Shown piece by piece: positions 43,182 to 52,213 of a stretch of DNA of 64,000 bases (position 1 is the stretch's first letter; each line of letters opens with the position of its first letter). The stretch lies in the NCBI RefSeq assembly GCF_003605575.1, contig NZ_QKNY01000008.1, positions 1 to 64,000 of the forward strand. Reading direction: 5' to 3'. The DNA comes from Halonotius aquaticus. GTDB taxonomy: Archaea > Halobacteriota > Halobacteria > Halobacteriales > Haloferacaceae. Under the pieces are notes generated by a model. That model worked only from the letters and a program-made list of their open reading frames with translations. It ran no database searches and was not told where the DNA came from. The translations under genes and the position numbers were made by a program.

Positions 43182-44897
43182 TCAGTCCGCTGTCGCAGCG
43201 GGCGCTGGCGTTGGTTCGGCGTTGGTCTCGGTTGGGATTGCTATCATAACGACTGTGCCGCGCGGTTTGCGATCCTCGAAGGCCAGTTCGCCACCGAGTT
43301 GGACGGCACCCCACTTGACAGCCCAAAGCCCGAGGCCGCTGCCGTGGGCAAGCGCGTCCTCGTCGCCGGTCTCGACAACGGCTCGTTCGGTGCTGGGGAT
43401 CCCGGGCCCGTTGTCGGCGACAGACACCTCGATACCGGTGTCGGTCGCGCGTGCGCCGACCGTGACCACCGGCGTCGGCGCATCGTTGTGAACGACGGCG
43501 TTCTCGACGAGGTTATCGAGGACGTGGGCCAACACCTGTTCGTTAATCGGTGCGGTCAGTGAGTCATCGATATCGACCGAAAGCGTGGCGTCGGGATACA
43601 TCGACTGATACTCCTCGACGACCGTCTCGGCGATGGTGACCAGCGACGCGGGCTCCTCGACCGCCGACGGGGTCGACATCATCTGTTCGACCTGTCGTGC
43701 GCGTTCGCCCGTCGACATAAGGTCGTCGGCCGATGAGACGATGGTCTCGGCGTGATCGACGTACTCCTGGCCGCCGTCGGCGATCAGCTCCGCGCGGCCT
43801 CTGATCTTGTTCATCTCGTTGCGGAGGTTGTGTCGGAGCACCCGGTTGAGTACCGAGAGCCGCTGTGACCGAACCCGCTGTTGGGTAACATCAGTAAACA
43901 CGATCGCGTACCCCGGCTGTCGGTCGAAGCGATCGGCGATTGGTGACACTGTTGGCTCAAGCTGTCGGGTTCCCGCAGAACCGGACAGCTCAACTGTGTC
44001 GCTGTCACGCAGCGTCTTGAGGTCGAAGCCGACACACGACGAAAGTGGGGTGGCGGTGGCAGTCTCGGGGTCGACCTCGAAGCTGTCGGCGGCCGCATCA
44101 TTGAGCGTGACGATCCGGTGGTCGCGGTCGACGACGACAACGGCGTCATCAAGATCGGCCAGCACCGTCTCTGGGCCGAGCGTGCCGGCCGCCGGGGCCG
44201 CATCGAAGATGCCGCCGCGGGTGACCGCGAACCCGACGGCCGCGAGGCTCAGAGTGTAGCCGCTCGCGTTGAGGCTGAGGATCGTCTCCACACCGACGCT
44301 GCTGACGATCGCTGGGGTCACGACGTAGGCCAGCCACGGCCAGACGGCGACAAACGAGAGGGCTCCCGCGAGTCGGCGGTCGAGATACTCGTAGTCGGAG
44401 ACGGTTCGAACGAGCAGGGCCACCCCGGCAAGCATGACACCGCCCGCGTAGTAGAGGCCGATCTGCTCGGCGAGAGCCGCAATCCCGAGCAACGAGGGCA
44501 CCGCAGGTGCCGTTGGCCCGCCGCCGGCCATCGACCCGGTGCTCTCCGGCGAGAGGATCAGCGCGATCCCGCCGGCCAGAGCCACCGCGACCGGCGCGAG
44601 AAACGCCGCCTTCCGGCGCGGCGATGCCAGATACGGCAGGCCGTAGTACTCGATGACAAACCACGTGAACGCAGCCGGGATCGCAAGCACGGTGAGCAGC
44701 CAGACCGTCGACAGCGACGTGAGCGCGCCCGCAGCCACGGCATCGGCGACCGCCAGCGTGCCGACGACACCGACGAACAGCGCGAACGGCCGCAGCGCAG
44801 CCGTCTCCCGTCGCCGAGCGATCCAGACGGCCGCACCCAGCAGGGCGATTCCAACCACGCCAAGCGCGATCCGAGCGGCCACCACCGATGCTAGCAT
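43182..44897 (-). CDS. 7TM-type membrane histidine kinase with PAS domain
   Basis: A 571-residue sensor. About seven hydrophobic segments fill residues 5-235, followed by a PAS domain (about 245-350, with VVVVDRDHRIVTLNDAAADS and YAIVFTDVTQQRVRSQRL). The phospho-acceptor helix is VLNRVLRHNLRNEMNKIRGR (His about 365). The HATPase domain has DNLVENAVVHND, VADNGPGIPSTE and GSGLGLWAVKWGAVQLGG. The Ala/Pro-rich tail is disordered. No receiver gene adjoins it. Confidence 0.9.
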   Translation of the reverse strand: MLASVVAARIALGVVGIALLGAAVWIARRRETAALRPFALFVGVVGTLAVADAVAAGALTSLSTVWLLTVLAIPAAFTWFVIEYYGLPYLASPRRKAAFLAPVAVALAGGIALILSPESTGSMAGGGPTAPAVPSLLGIAALAEQIGLYYAGGVMLAGVALLVRTVSDYEYLDRRLAGALSFVAVWPWLAYVVTPAIVSSVGVETILSLNASGYTLSLAAVGFAVTRGGIFDAAPAAGTLGPETVLADLDDAVVVVDRDHRIVTLNDAAADSFEVDPETATATPLSSCVGFDLKTLRDSDTVELSGSAGTRQLEPTVSPIADRFDRQPGYAIVFTDVTQQRVRSQRLSVLNRVLRHNLRNEMNKIRGRAELIADGGQEYVDHAETIVSSADDLMSTGERARQVEQMMSTPSAVEEPASLVTIAETVVEEYQSMYPDATLSVDIDDSLTAPINEQVLAHVLDNLVENAVVHNDAPTPVVTVGARATDTGIEVSVADNGPGIPSTERAVVETGDEDALAHGSGLGLWAVKWGAVQLGGELAFEDRKPRGTVVMIAIPTETNAEPTPAPAATAD

Positions 44898-45083
44898 CGG
44901 TTGTCACCCCTGTCGGTACTCCGCTGTCGGTTCGGTCGAGCTGTGTTCATCCAAGAATAGGTTCGACCAACATTACCTAAAACCGTTTTCCAAATTTCAT
45001 TCAGAATTCGACCAAAATGGCTTTTCACGGCCTGAGAACGGCGAACTCGACGCACCGGTGTGTTTGTTTATAAGCACTCTTTC
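44898..45083. other. AT-rich intergenic region
   Basis: No ORF or stable RNA was recognised. Around 44960-45020 it is notably AT-rich for this genome. A TATA-like GTTTATAAG at 45065-45073 points rightward into the 3' end of the opposing DUF5804 gene, so an antisense RNA is possible but unsupported. Confidence 0.4.
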
Positions 45084-45536
45084 TTAGCCGGAAAACTCCT
45101 CGGCTGTCACCCGGACGACGACCGTGTCATCTACGTCTCGCAGATCGTAGTCCGGGATCTCGCCGTCGACACGGGTCACGTACATCGGCTCGACAAGCTG
45201 GTCGTCATCGACACCGTAGACACAGAGCCGTTGGTCGGTTTCCTCCGGTGGGAGTTCGCGGTCGCGGACGGCGGTTGCGAGATCGCGTGAGAGCCACTCG
45301 GTCTCGCTAATGCTCGGTTCTTGGACGAGGGCAGTGTCGGCAAATCGAACCAGATACCAGTTGAGGTCGTTAAGCAGGGCAACCGCGGCCCCGAGGCTGA
45401 CCGTTTCAAGCGCGACTGTGTTGGCAAAGGGTTGACTGAGATCGTACGTCGAGACGGCCGCCCGGGCTGTCTCTCGGGAGAGCAGTTCGTATCTGAGGTC
45501 GACATCGTCGCTCCCGACAAGACAGACACGGGTCAC
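45084..45536 (-). CDS. DUF5804 family protein
   Basis: A 150-residue acidic cytosolic protein matching the haloarchaeal DUF5804 family: MTRVCLVGSDDVDLRYELLS at the front, ETVSLGAAVALLNDLNWYLV in the middle, and YVTRVDGEIPDYDLRDVDDT near the end. The function is unknown. The start codon is GTG. It follows a histidine kinase gene at 38 bp on the same strand and may be co-transcribed with it. Confidence 0.78.
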   Translation of the reverse strand: MTRVCLVGSDDVDLRYELLSRETARAAVSTYDLSQPFANTVALETVSLGAAVALLNDLNWYLVRFADTALVQEPSISETEWLSRDLATAVRDRELPPEETDQRLCVYGVDDDQLVEPMYVTRVDGEIPDYDLRDVDDTVVVRVTAEEFSG

Positions 45537-45574
45537 GCTCGGGGACAGCAGGCCACACAGTAAAGCGGTTTCGG

Positions 45575-46705
45575 CTACTCGGGATCGGTGCGAAACTCGA
45601 AGCGCGCGCCGCCGCCGTCGGCGTCAGTCACCGAGACCGTCCAGCCGTGGGCCTGAGCGATCCGACGGACGATCGCGAGCCCAAGGCCGCTGCCGGTGCC
45701 GGAGCTTGAGACCCCGGCTTCAAAGATGTCCTCGCGTTCCTCTTCCGGGATTCCATCGCCATTGTCGGCAACGTAAAATCCCTTGGCGTCGGTGAGTTCT
45801 CCGACGGTAATCGAGAGGCCATCTAAGACGGACTCAGATGGCTCATCATCGCCGTAGTCATCCGGCAGGCCGGCGGCGATGGGGTCACCGCCGTCGTCGC
45901 TGTCGTCGCCGTCGGCCCCGTGTTCGATCGCGTTCCGGAAGAGATTCTCCAGCAGTCGCAGGAGGCGTTCCGGATCGGCATCCAACTGCATCTCGGTAGC
46001 GACAGACAGCGTCTCATCGTCGCCGCCGACGGTCTGCCACGCTTGGGTGGCGATATCGGTGAGCTCGACCGGTTCGGGGTCGGTGACCTCGTTGCCACCG
46101 CGGGCCAAGGCGAGTGAGTCTTCGATGATCTCCGACATCCGGTCGTGAGCGAACTCGACGTGGGCGATCAGTTCCTCGTCGACGGCATCGTTGTCGCCGA
46201 TGAGCTCCATGTTGCCTTTGGCGACGGTCAGGGGACTTCGGAGGTCATGGGAGACGACCGAGGCAAACTCCTCTAGTCGGTCGACCTGTCGCTCAAGTTC
46301 CGCGCCGCGGCGTTTGGTGCGTCGGCGCTCGATATCGAACAGCCCAAAGGCGATGCCGAGGGCGGCTCCCCGGGCGGCGGCGGTTGTGAGCGCTCTGAGG
46401 AGCTCGATCTCCGCGGCCCCGGCCGCATACAGTGACAGCGCGGTCAACAGCTCGAAGCCGCCGATAGCGATACTACCGGCGAGACACCAGCCGGCCAGTC
46501 GGACGATATCCCAGTCGGGGCGGTCGGTGGTCTGGGCCCAGTAGCCCGCACCGATGACCAACGCAGAAAAGAGAATGCTGAGCACGCCATCGGTGATTAG
46601 CCCGACGATGCCGTCGTAGGCTCCGGCGATGACACCATAGACCGTCAGCTGGGCGGTGGCAACGCCGATCCCGGCGATGACGCCAATGCCCAGTTGCCGG
46701 CGCAT
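45575..46705 (-). CDS. membrane histidine kinase
   Basis: A 376-residue sensor. Four hydrophobic segments lie in residues 5-125, then a short coiled coil (RRRTKRRGAELERQVDRLEE). The HisKA box is FASVVSHDLRSPLTVAKGNM (His about 151). The HATPase domain has RLLENLFRNAIEHGADGDDS, then an acidic insert of about 35 residues, then YVADNGDGIPEEEREDIFEA and GSGLGLAIVRRIAQAHGWTV. The stimulus is unknown, and no dedicated regulator adjoins it. Confidence 0.9.
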   Translation of the reverse strand: MRRQLGIGVIAGIGVATAQLTVYGVIAGAYDGIVGLITDGVLSILFSALVIGAGYWAQTTDRPDWDIVRLAGWCLAGSIAIGGFELLTALSLYAAGAAEIELLRALTTAAARGAALGIAFGLFDIERRRTKRRGAELERQVDRLEEFASVVSHDLRSPLTVAKGNMELIGDNDAVDEELIAHVEFAHDRMSEIIEDSLALARGGNEVTDPEPVELTDIATQAWQTVGGDDETLSVATEMQLDADPERLLRLLENLFRNAIEHGADGDDSDDGGDPIAAGLPDDYGDDEPSESVLDGLSITVGELTDAKGFYVADNGDGIPEEEREDIFEAGVSSSGTGSGLGLAIVRRIAQAHGWTVSVTDADGGGARFEFRTDPE

Positions 46706-46746
46706 GCTTCACTCACCTTGTGGCAGTACCAAAACGGTATCCCTTC

Positions 46747-47949
46747 TCAGAATGTCGACAGCTCACCGTCGATGACCTGTCGGGTGATCTCGGTCACGTC
46801 GCCGAGCTCTCGGTCGATGATCGCCTCGATCTCGTCCGTTCGGTCGGCGAGGGCAACGCCGTCGTCGGTGACAACCTGTGCGTCGGCAACGTGTGGCTGA
46901 TCGATCGGCTGACCGATCTGGCTCAACAGCCGCAACTGGAGATCCCGAATCCCGTCGACCTCGTCGACAACCGATTCGGCGATCTTCGTCGACAGCAGAT
47001 TGTAGATCTTCCCGATGTGGTTGACCGGATTTTTGCCGCTCGTAGCCTCCATGCTCATCGGCCGGTTCGGCGTAATGAGGCCGTTGGCGCGGTTGCCGCG
47101 GCCGACCGAGCCGTCGTCGCCCTGTTCAGCGGAGGTGCCGGTGACGGTGAGATAGATCGACCCCTCGTCGTAGTCGTCGGCCGTGTTGACATCGACCGTT
47201 ACCTCGCGGTTGGTGATGTCCTCGGCGAGATCGGTGACGTACTCGCGGACGCCCTCGACGGCGTCGATGTAGGCGTCAAGATCGGCGATATACGCATCGA
47301 CCATGGCGGCGGCGACGGTGATGGTGATATGGTCGCCCTCGCGTTTGCCCATGATCTTCACGTCGGGGCCGATCTCCGGATTGTCGGCGACGTACTCGGT
47401 GTTGAGCTTGCGCTCGGCCGTGTTGACGATCTCCTCGGTTTCGGTCAGCGGCGCGTGGCCGACACCGAAGGAGGTATCGTTGGCCATCGGGACGGTCGCG
47501 CCGTCCTCACCGAAGACCTCTTGGAGATCACCGGAGCCTTCGCCGAGTTTGACATCCACGATCACGTCGGTAGCGGGATCGAGTTCCGGGATTGTCTCAT
47601 CAAGATACTCACGCGCCGCGGTCAGGGCAGTCGAATCAACCGGGAGCTGCTGGCCGTCGTACTCCTTTGTGGCACGGCCAACGATCAGCAGATAGATCGG
47701 CTCGACGACCTCGCCGCCGCCGAATGCAGGTGCGGCGCGGCCGGCGACCAACTGGGTCTCGTCGGTGTTGTAGTGCAGCACCTTGCCGACCCGATCAAGA
47801 TATAGCGCCGAGAGTGCGCGGGAGACTGCCTCCGAAACCCCGTCGCTGATCGAATCCGGATGGCCAACGCCCTTGCGCTCGACGATCTCAACCGACTGAT
47901 CCTCGACCGCCTGCCGGTCGAGTTCGCTAACCTGAATATTGCGACTCAT
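46747..47949 (-). CDS. mat: archaeal S-adenosylmethionine synthetase
   Basis: A 400-residue enzyme making S-adenosylmethionine from methionine and ATP. It belongs to the archaeal MAT family, which differs from the bacterial/eukaryotic type: [20 protein letters not shown] (about 18-37), [38 protein letters not shown], and the ATP-site [23 protein letters not shown] 47949 fits a TATA box (minus-strand AAGTTATAGC, 47974-47983) 29 bp ahead. Its product feeds the many cbi methyltransferases of this window. Confidence 0.95.
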   Translation of the reverse strand: MSRNIQVSELDRQAVEDQSVEIVERKGVGHPDSISDGVSEAVSRALSALYLDRVGKVLHYNTDETQLVAGRAAPAFGGGEVVEPIYLLIVGRATKEYDGQQLPVDSTALTAAREYLDETIPELDPATDVIVDVKLGEGSGDLQEVFGEDGATVPMANDTSFGVGHAPLTETEEIVNTAERKLNTEYVADNPEIGPDVKIMGKREGDHITITVAAAMVDAYIADLDAYIDAVEGVREYVTDLAEDITNREVTVDVNTADDYDEGSIYLTVTGTSAEQGDDGSVGRGNRANGLITPNRPMSMEATSGKNPVNHIGKIYNLLSTKIAESVVDEVDGIRDLQLRLLSQIGQPIDQPHVADAQVVTDDGVALADRTDEIEAIIDRELGDVTEITRQVIDGELSTF

Positions 47950-48021
47950 TGCCGGCTCTTTGCTATCGGTCGTGCTATAACTTGCGGAAACTTCTCGCCG
48001 ATGCAAAATAACTAGGAGACA

Positions 48022-48567
48022 TTAGTCGTCGGCTGCCAGTAACAGTCCGAGATACGAGGTTCGGATCTGGTCGTCTGGGTCGAGCCCGAGTTGTTCCAGG
48101 AGATCGATCGCCTCCTCACGGGCAGCTTCGACCTCGGCTTCGGGCACCTCGCGTTCGATCTCGACGAACTCGCCGAGGCCATCGACCGCATCGAGGACGA
48201 CGGTGTACCCCTCGAAGCTGAAGTACGTCCGGTCTTTTCTGACGGTGGCAGCCGGCTCAAAACCCAGCCCCGCAAGCACACCCTGGAGTGCTTCGTCGTC
48301 GTCGACGACCGTCTCGTGTTCTTCCCGCGTCTTTGAGGCCGCCTCAACCAGCGGCCCCTTGTAAGTGAGTTTTGTGACGTCGTCGCCGTTGGTTGGCTCC
48401 TCTCGACGGATGCGGAGCGCTTCATCGGTCTCCGCGAAGGATCGATGCGGGGCGTCGTAGTAGGTATCGACCTGTCGGCGAGACTCGACGCGATCGGCCC
48501 CGGCGGTCGTGAGTCGCCCCCGGAGTGCCTCGTAGTCGGCCCGGAGTTTGAGTTCGACTTCGTACAT
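48022..48567 (-). CDS. CYTH-domain protein (CyaB/thiamine triphosphatase-like)
   Basis: A 181-residue triphosphate tunnel-type protein. The family hallmark ExExK is MYEVELKLRADYEAL at the N-terminus. DTYYDAPHRSFAETDEALRI, KLTYKGPLVEAASKTREEHE and TYFSFEGYTVVLDAVDGLGE supply the basic and acidic tunnel residues. Archaeal members are labelled class IV adenylate cyclase, but most probably act on organic or inorganic triphosphates. ATG 48567 is used because longer readings carry unrelated sequence. Confidence 0.88.
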   Translation of the reverse strand: MYEVELKLRADYEALRGRLTTAGADRVESRRQVDTYYDAPHRSFAETDEALRIRREEPTNGDDVTKLTYKGPLVEAASKTREEHETVVDDDEALQGVLAGLGFEPAATVRKDRTYFSFEGYTVVLDAVDGLGEFVEIEREVPEAEVEAAREEAIDLLEQLGLDPDDQIRTSYLGLLLAADD

Positions 48568-48702
48568 GGACGTCCCGACTGCGCGGAGGTGAAAAACTCC
48601 TGTGGCTTGCGGGATCCGGCCGCTTGAGCCAGCCTGCCTGTCGGGACACCGCAGTGGCATCGAACCGTGCTTCTTAAGGGTACCTCGGCAGTGTATCGGG
48701 GT

Positions 48703-49638
48703 ATGAGTGAAAACGAGGCCGAGGCTACTGATGCCGACGACGCCGACGCTGAGGGACTGCAAGACGGCGATTTCGTCGAGCTTGACTACACGCTTCGAAC
48801 GACCGACGAAGACGATGTTATCGATACGACTCATGAGTCGGTCGCCGAGGAGGCCGGCATCGCCGACGAGGAGAACCGCGATTTCACCCCGCGGACGATC
48901 ATCGTCGGCGACGGCCACGTCTTCGAATCTGTCGACGAGTCGCTGCGCGGCAGCGAGGTCGGCGACAGCGACACCGTGATCATCTCCCCTGAGGAAGGCT
49001 TCGGCGAGTACGACCCCGAAGAAGTCCGAACGGTCAGCGCCGACAAGATCCCCGAGGACGACCGCTACCCCGGTGCAACGGTGCAGATCGACCGCCAGCA
49101 GGGGCACATCGAGACGATCATCGGCGGCCGTGCGCGCGTCAACTTCAACCATCCGCTGGCCGGCGAAGAGCTCGAATACGACTACGAGATCGCTTCCGTC
49201 GTCGACGACCGCGAACAGCAGGCCGAGGGGATTCTCGGCATGCACCTCCAGGAAGTGCCTGACCTCTGGATCGAGACCGACGAAGTCGAAGAGGAGGTCA
49301 CCGTCGAACCCGACGAGGACGACGAGGACGCCGAGCCGACGACGGAAACCCAGACCGTCGAGAAGGAAACGCTGTACATCGAGGCGACTCAGCAGTTGAC
49401 GATGAACCAACAGTGGATGATGGGGAAAACCCAGATCGCCCAGGAGATCACCGACAAACTCGGTCTTGATCGCGTGATCGTCCAGGAGATCCTCGACGGC
49501 GGCGGCATGATGGGCGGGATGGGCGGGATGATGGGCGGCGGCATGGGTGGCGGCGACGTTGAGGACGCCCTCGACGATGTCGACCTCGATGACGTCGACC
49601 TTGACGCCGACGAACTCGCCAAAAGCCTCGACGAATAA
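48703..49638 (+). CDS. FKBP/SlyD-type peptidyl-prolyl isomerase
   Basis: A 311-residue folding factor. Residues 20-165 form the FKBP domain with an IF insert: GDFVELDYTLRTTDEDDVID, ESVDESLRGSEVGDSDTVII, then the insert PEDDRYPGATVQIDRQQGHI, and ARVNFNHPLAGEELEYDYEI. An acidic region follows, then a C-terminal domain ending in a Gly/Met-rich stretch (MMGGMGGMMGG) and an Asp-rich tail. The Met-rich part could bind metal or hydrophobic client segments. A TATA-like CTTCTTAAGG (48671-48680) lies 27 bp ahead of ATG 48703. Confidence 0.92.
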   Translation: MSENEAEATDADDADAEGLQDGDFVELDYTLRTTDEDDVIDTTHESVAEEAGIADEENRDFTPRTIIVGDGHVFESVDESLRGSEVGDSDTVIISPEEGFGEYDPEEVRTVSADKIPEDDRYPGATVQIDRQQGHIETIIGGRARVNFNHPLAGEELEYDYEIASVVDDREQQAEGILGMHLQEVPDLWIETDEVEEEVTVEPDEDDEDAEPTTETQTVEKETLYIEATQQLTMNQQWMMGKTQIAQEITDKLGLDRVIVQEILDGGGMMGGMGGMMGGGMGGGDVEDALDDVDLDDVDLDADELAKSLDE

Positions 49639-49663
49639 CACCGCCAGCGGGCAGCCTTCGTCG

Positions 49664-49918
49664 ATGGATACTGAATCGGTTCGAACTGATCTCGGTGTTG
49701 CGGCGGCGGCCGCCGGTTCGACGGTCGCGCTTGCGATCGCGTTTGCGGTTGCGCTGCCGACAGAGCCAGATTTCTATCTGCAGGCCGCGCCGTTGTCGGT
49801 GTACTTTGTGTACGTTTTTATTCATCGTAAACTCCCGGACAGTGTTGATCAGCCCGCGATGTGGAGTGGGCTGGCCGTGGCAGCCGCGGTCGGTGCCTTC
49901 GGTCTTGCAGTGCTGTAA
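49664..49918 (+). CDS. small two-helix membrane protein
   Basis: An 84-residue ORF starting 25 bp after the FKBP stop. Two hydrophobic stretches (about 14-52: VAAAAAGSTVALAIAFAVAL then a VYFVYVFIH turn; and 65-84) suggest a hairpin in the membrane. I do not recognise a family. It is probably co-transcribed with the isomerase gene. Confidence 0.6.
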   Translation: MDTESVRTDLGVAAAAAGSTVALAIAFAVALPTEPDFYLQAAPLSVYFVYVFIHRKLPDSVDQPAMWSGLAVAAAVGAFGLAVL

Positions 49919-49932
49919 CCGGCATTCGGCTC

Positions 49933-50268
49933 TCAGCGCGGGTTTTCATCGCTGGTCATCTTTCGACGGGTGAGCGGCAGACACCGTACAGGACAGTCGA
50001 ACCGCTGGTGCAGCCCTCGCGGTACTGTGGGGCTGTCGAGGAGACAGACAATCGGCGTGGCCTCGGTCGGCACCGCGGCGAGCACTCGCTGGGCCGTCTG
50101 CATCGAAACCGCACAGAGCTGGACGCAGACGATCAGCGTTGCGTCCGACCGTGGCAACCTGACTCGTCCACAGCGAGTCGCTTCGACAACCGTTGTTTTC
50201 CCAGCAGGACGCACCGCCTTTCGGGCTGCCGCCGGAGGGACGCCGGGAGTTGTGATGGCGATCGGCAT
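49933..50268 (-). CDS. possible hypothetical protein
   Basis: An ORF of 111 codons. In favour: a minus-strand TATA-like TTTAGATAT (50287-50295) about 23 bp ahead of the ATG, and a plausible alpha/beta pattern (SDATLIVCVQLCAVSMQTAQ, then VLAAVPTEATPIVCLLDSP). Against: it is basic and rich in Cys and Arg, unlike most proteins here. It fills what would otherwise be a gap of over 500 bp between 49918 and 50453. Confidence 0.4.
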   Translation of the reverse strand: MPIAITTPGVPPAAARKAVRPAGKTTVVEATRCGRVRLPRSDATLIVCVQLCAVSMQTAQRVLAAVPTEATPIVCLLDSPTVPRGLHQRFDCPVRCLPLTRRKMTSDENPR

Positions 50269-50372
50269 GCCCCCGGTGGCCGCGGTTTCATATCTAAAGC
50301 TCCGGTCGGAGTGTTCTGAGAAACGTCACTTCGGCAACCACCGCCCGCCATTCTGTCTCTAGGGTGGCAGAG

Positions 50373-50427
50373 CACTTACAGTGCGGTAAGTGGGTGGACA
50401 AACCTGTTAGTTAGCTTTTGTATATAT
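50373..50427 (+). promoter_or_regulatory. tandem-operator promoter of the first secreted protein
   Basis: Two inverted repeats precede a TATA box. Site 1 is CTTAC-AGTGCG-GTAAG (50375-50390; arms extend to CACTTAC/GTAAGTG). Site 2 is CAAAC-CTGTTA-GTTAG (50399-50414). The TATA box is TATATAT (50421-50427), centred 29 bp before the ATG at 50453. The same layout occurs at 53110 and 63432. Confidence 0.65.
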
Positions 50428-50452
50428 GCTCCCGGCAACTTTGTTTCCTTGT

Positions 50453-51058
50453 ATGGCAAAACTCCTTACACTGCTCATGGCGAGCCTCTTACTCGTCGGT
50501 ACAGTCTCAATCGGTGCGTCCGCATTTACCGCGGCGACCGTCGAACGATCAGCAAGCGTTGACGTTGTCGCAGACAACGAGGGCCTCTTGGCGCTCACCG
50601 ATGGTAACTCCGGTAACCTTGTCTTCCAAGACGGAAGCACCGAACAACTCGGCATTGACTTTGCCAGCGGCGACGCCGTCGGTGCGAACCCGAACGCCAC
50701 ATTCGAACTTGGGAATCCAGCAGATCCGACAGTTTCGAACGCATTTACAATTAAAAACCAAGATGCTGAACAGCACCAGATCAATGTTGCGTACACGGGC
50801 GCGACCCAAAACGGCGAGGAGAATCTTAAGTTCGAGATCTACGACAGCACCGGTACGTCCGTTGGGACTGTGACTGAGGAAGGAACAACTGCCTCGTTCA
50901 CTGCCCCTGCCACTGACACGTTCTACACGGTCGTCACGGTCGATACCGGTGGCGGCAGTGCCGCAACGGATCTCACCTCGGCCGATGACCTCTCGGGGAC
51001 AATTTCGTTCACTATCGACGACGTTGACGAAGGCGGTACCAACTCCGACGGGAACTAA
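50453..51058 (+). CDS. secreted TasA/camelysin-like (DUF1102-type) protein
   Basis: A 201-residue exported protein. An N-terminal hydrophobic segment (residues 3-20, LLTLLMASLLLVGTVSIGAS) is followed by the haloarchaeal motif SAFTAATVERSASVDVVADN and GLLAL. The remainder is strand-rich and full of Thr, Asp and Gly, as in extracellular fibre subunits, and ends in an acidic tail. It lacks sortase or archaeosortase signals. The next gene is a signal peptidase that may process it. The TasA-like assignment rests on this motif and on context. Start fixed by the promoter. Confidence 0.7.
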   Translation: MAKLLTLLMASLLLVGTVSIGASAFTAATVERSASVDVVADNEGLLALTDGNSGNLVFQDGSTEQLGIDFASGDAVGANPNATFELGNPADPTVSNAFTIKNQDAEQHQINVAYTGATQNGEENLKFEIYDSTGTSVGTVTEEGTTASFTAPATDTFYTVVTVDTGGGSAATDLTSADDLSGTISFTIDDVDEGGTNSDGN

Positions 51059-51115
51059 TCGGGGTACCGCGTAGCGTCGAATCGGGCAGCAATTTCGCTT
51101 TCACACTCATCCCTC

Positions 51116-52213
51116 ATGCTCAGACACGCTGGATACCTGTTGCTGGTTGCGGTTGTAGTGGCACTGCTCGCGCCAGCCGCATCACCGATCCAGCTTTCAC
51201 ACGTCACCTCCGACAGTATGGAACCGACCATTCAAACAGGTGACGGCTACATTCTCGTTCCCGCCGGCGACGTGATCCCCGGCGAGATTGTGACGTTCTA
51301 CTCCGAAGAGCGGGCGGGGTACGTCACCCACCGGGTGGCTGGAACGACAACAGGCGGCTTCATCACCAAGGGTGATGCCAACCCCTCGACCGATCAGGAC
51401 GCCGGCAGCCCACCTGTTCCACGAGCGGCAATCACCGGGCAGGTGCTGTCTCCGTTCGGTCAGCCATTCGTGATTCCGCACCTTGGGACAGCCGTCGGCG
51501 TAATTCGCGCACACTGGAGTGTGCTATTCGGCTTGGTTGCCGTCTCGCTGCTGGTGACGCTGCTCCGTGGTGATACTACCGTTGGGACTCGGACAGATGA
51601 ACGGTCAGTGCTTCGGAGCCGAGAGGTGATCACCAGCATGCTTGTGATCGGGCTCGTCGCCAGCACGCTGCTTGTCTCCATGGGAGCGATTCATAGTGAG
51701 TTCACCTACCCGGTTACTGAATCCGGGGACGGGAACGCTCGACAACTAGCTGTCGGCGACCCCACAACCGTGTCTATGGAGGCCAGCATCTCGACGACTC
51801 CGGCAACAACCATCTTCGTTGAGACCGACGGAATGCGCCTCCTCAATACAACAGCGGGTGCCTCGGCGGCAGCAGCAAACACCTCCGCAGCAGGCCAGCA
51901 ACCCCCGTTCGGGCTTTTCGGACGGATTCGCGGACAGTTTATCACGGCGTCCCAGATGACGATCAACGCTGCAATCCCTGGCCAAGCCGAACCCGGCTCA
52001 CACACGGTCAGCGTGAGCGTGTATCCGTACCCCGCAACGCTCCCGCGAGGCGTACTCAGCTGGTTGCATGCGGTACATCCGATATTAGCCGCAGTTGGGT
52101 CGGCCGTCGTGCCGTTCGGGCTGGGCTACGTCGGCTACTGGCTCGTGGTTGACCCGGCAACACCGCTTCGCGAGTCACGACGCCGGTGGCTCCACCGGCT
52201 GGGTGATCGCTAA
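51116..52213 (+). CDS. SipW/ER-type signal peptidase with C-terminal extension
   Basis: A 365-residue membrane protease. Residues 1-95 are the S26B signal peptidase core: an N-terminal membrane helix, catalytic Ser34 in VTSDSMEPTIQTGD, His72 in GYVTHRV (His in place of the Lys of bacterial LepB, as in SipW and the ER/archaeal enzymes), and FITKGDANPSTD with the Asp. An unusual extension of over 200 residues follows: two membrane helices, an extracellular Thr/Ala-rich domain and a final helix near 320-345. It stands between two likely substrates. Confidence 0.88.
   Translation: MLRHAGYLLLVAVVVALLAPAASPIQLSHVTSDSMEPTIQTGDGYILVPAGDVIPGEIVTFYSEERAGYVTHRVAGTTTGGFITKGDANPSTDQDAGSPPVPRAAITGQVLSPFGQPFVIPHLGTAVGVIRAHWSVLFGLVAVSLLVTLLRGDTTVGTRTDERSVLRSREVITSMLVIGLVASTLLVSMGAIHSEFTYPVTESGDGNARQLAVGDPTTVSMEASISTTPATTIFVETDGMRLLNTTAGASAAAANTSAAGQQPPFGLFGRIRGQFITASQMTINAAIPGQAEPGSHTVSVSVYPYPATLPRGVLSWLHAVHPILAAVGSAVVPFGLGYVGYWLVVDPATPLRESRRRWLHRLGDR

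Noticed and set aside
44898-45083. Small RNA or antisense RNA gene
   Set aside because: Only AT-richness and one TATA-like sequence support it; no terminator or stable fold was evident by eye.
50426-51058. Start of the first secreted protein at an ATG inside TATATATG
   Set aside because: That ATG is part of the TATA box; the ATG at 50453 gives a proper signal segment and the expected promoter spacing.
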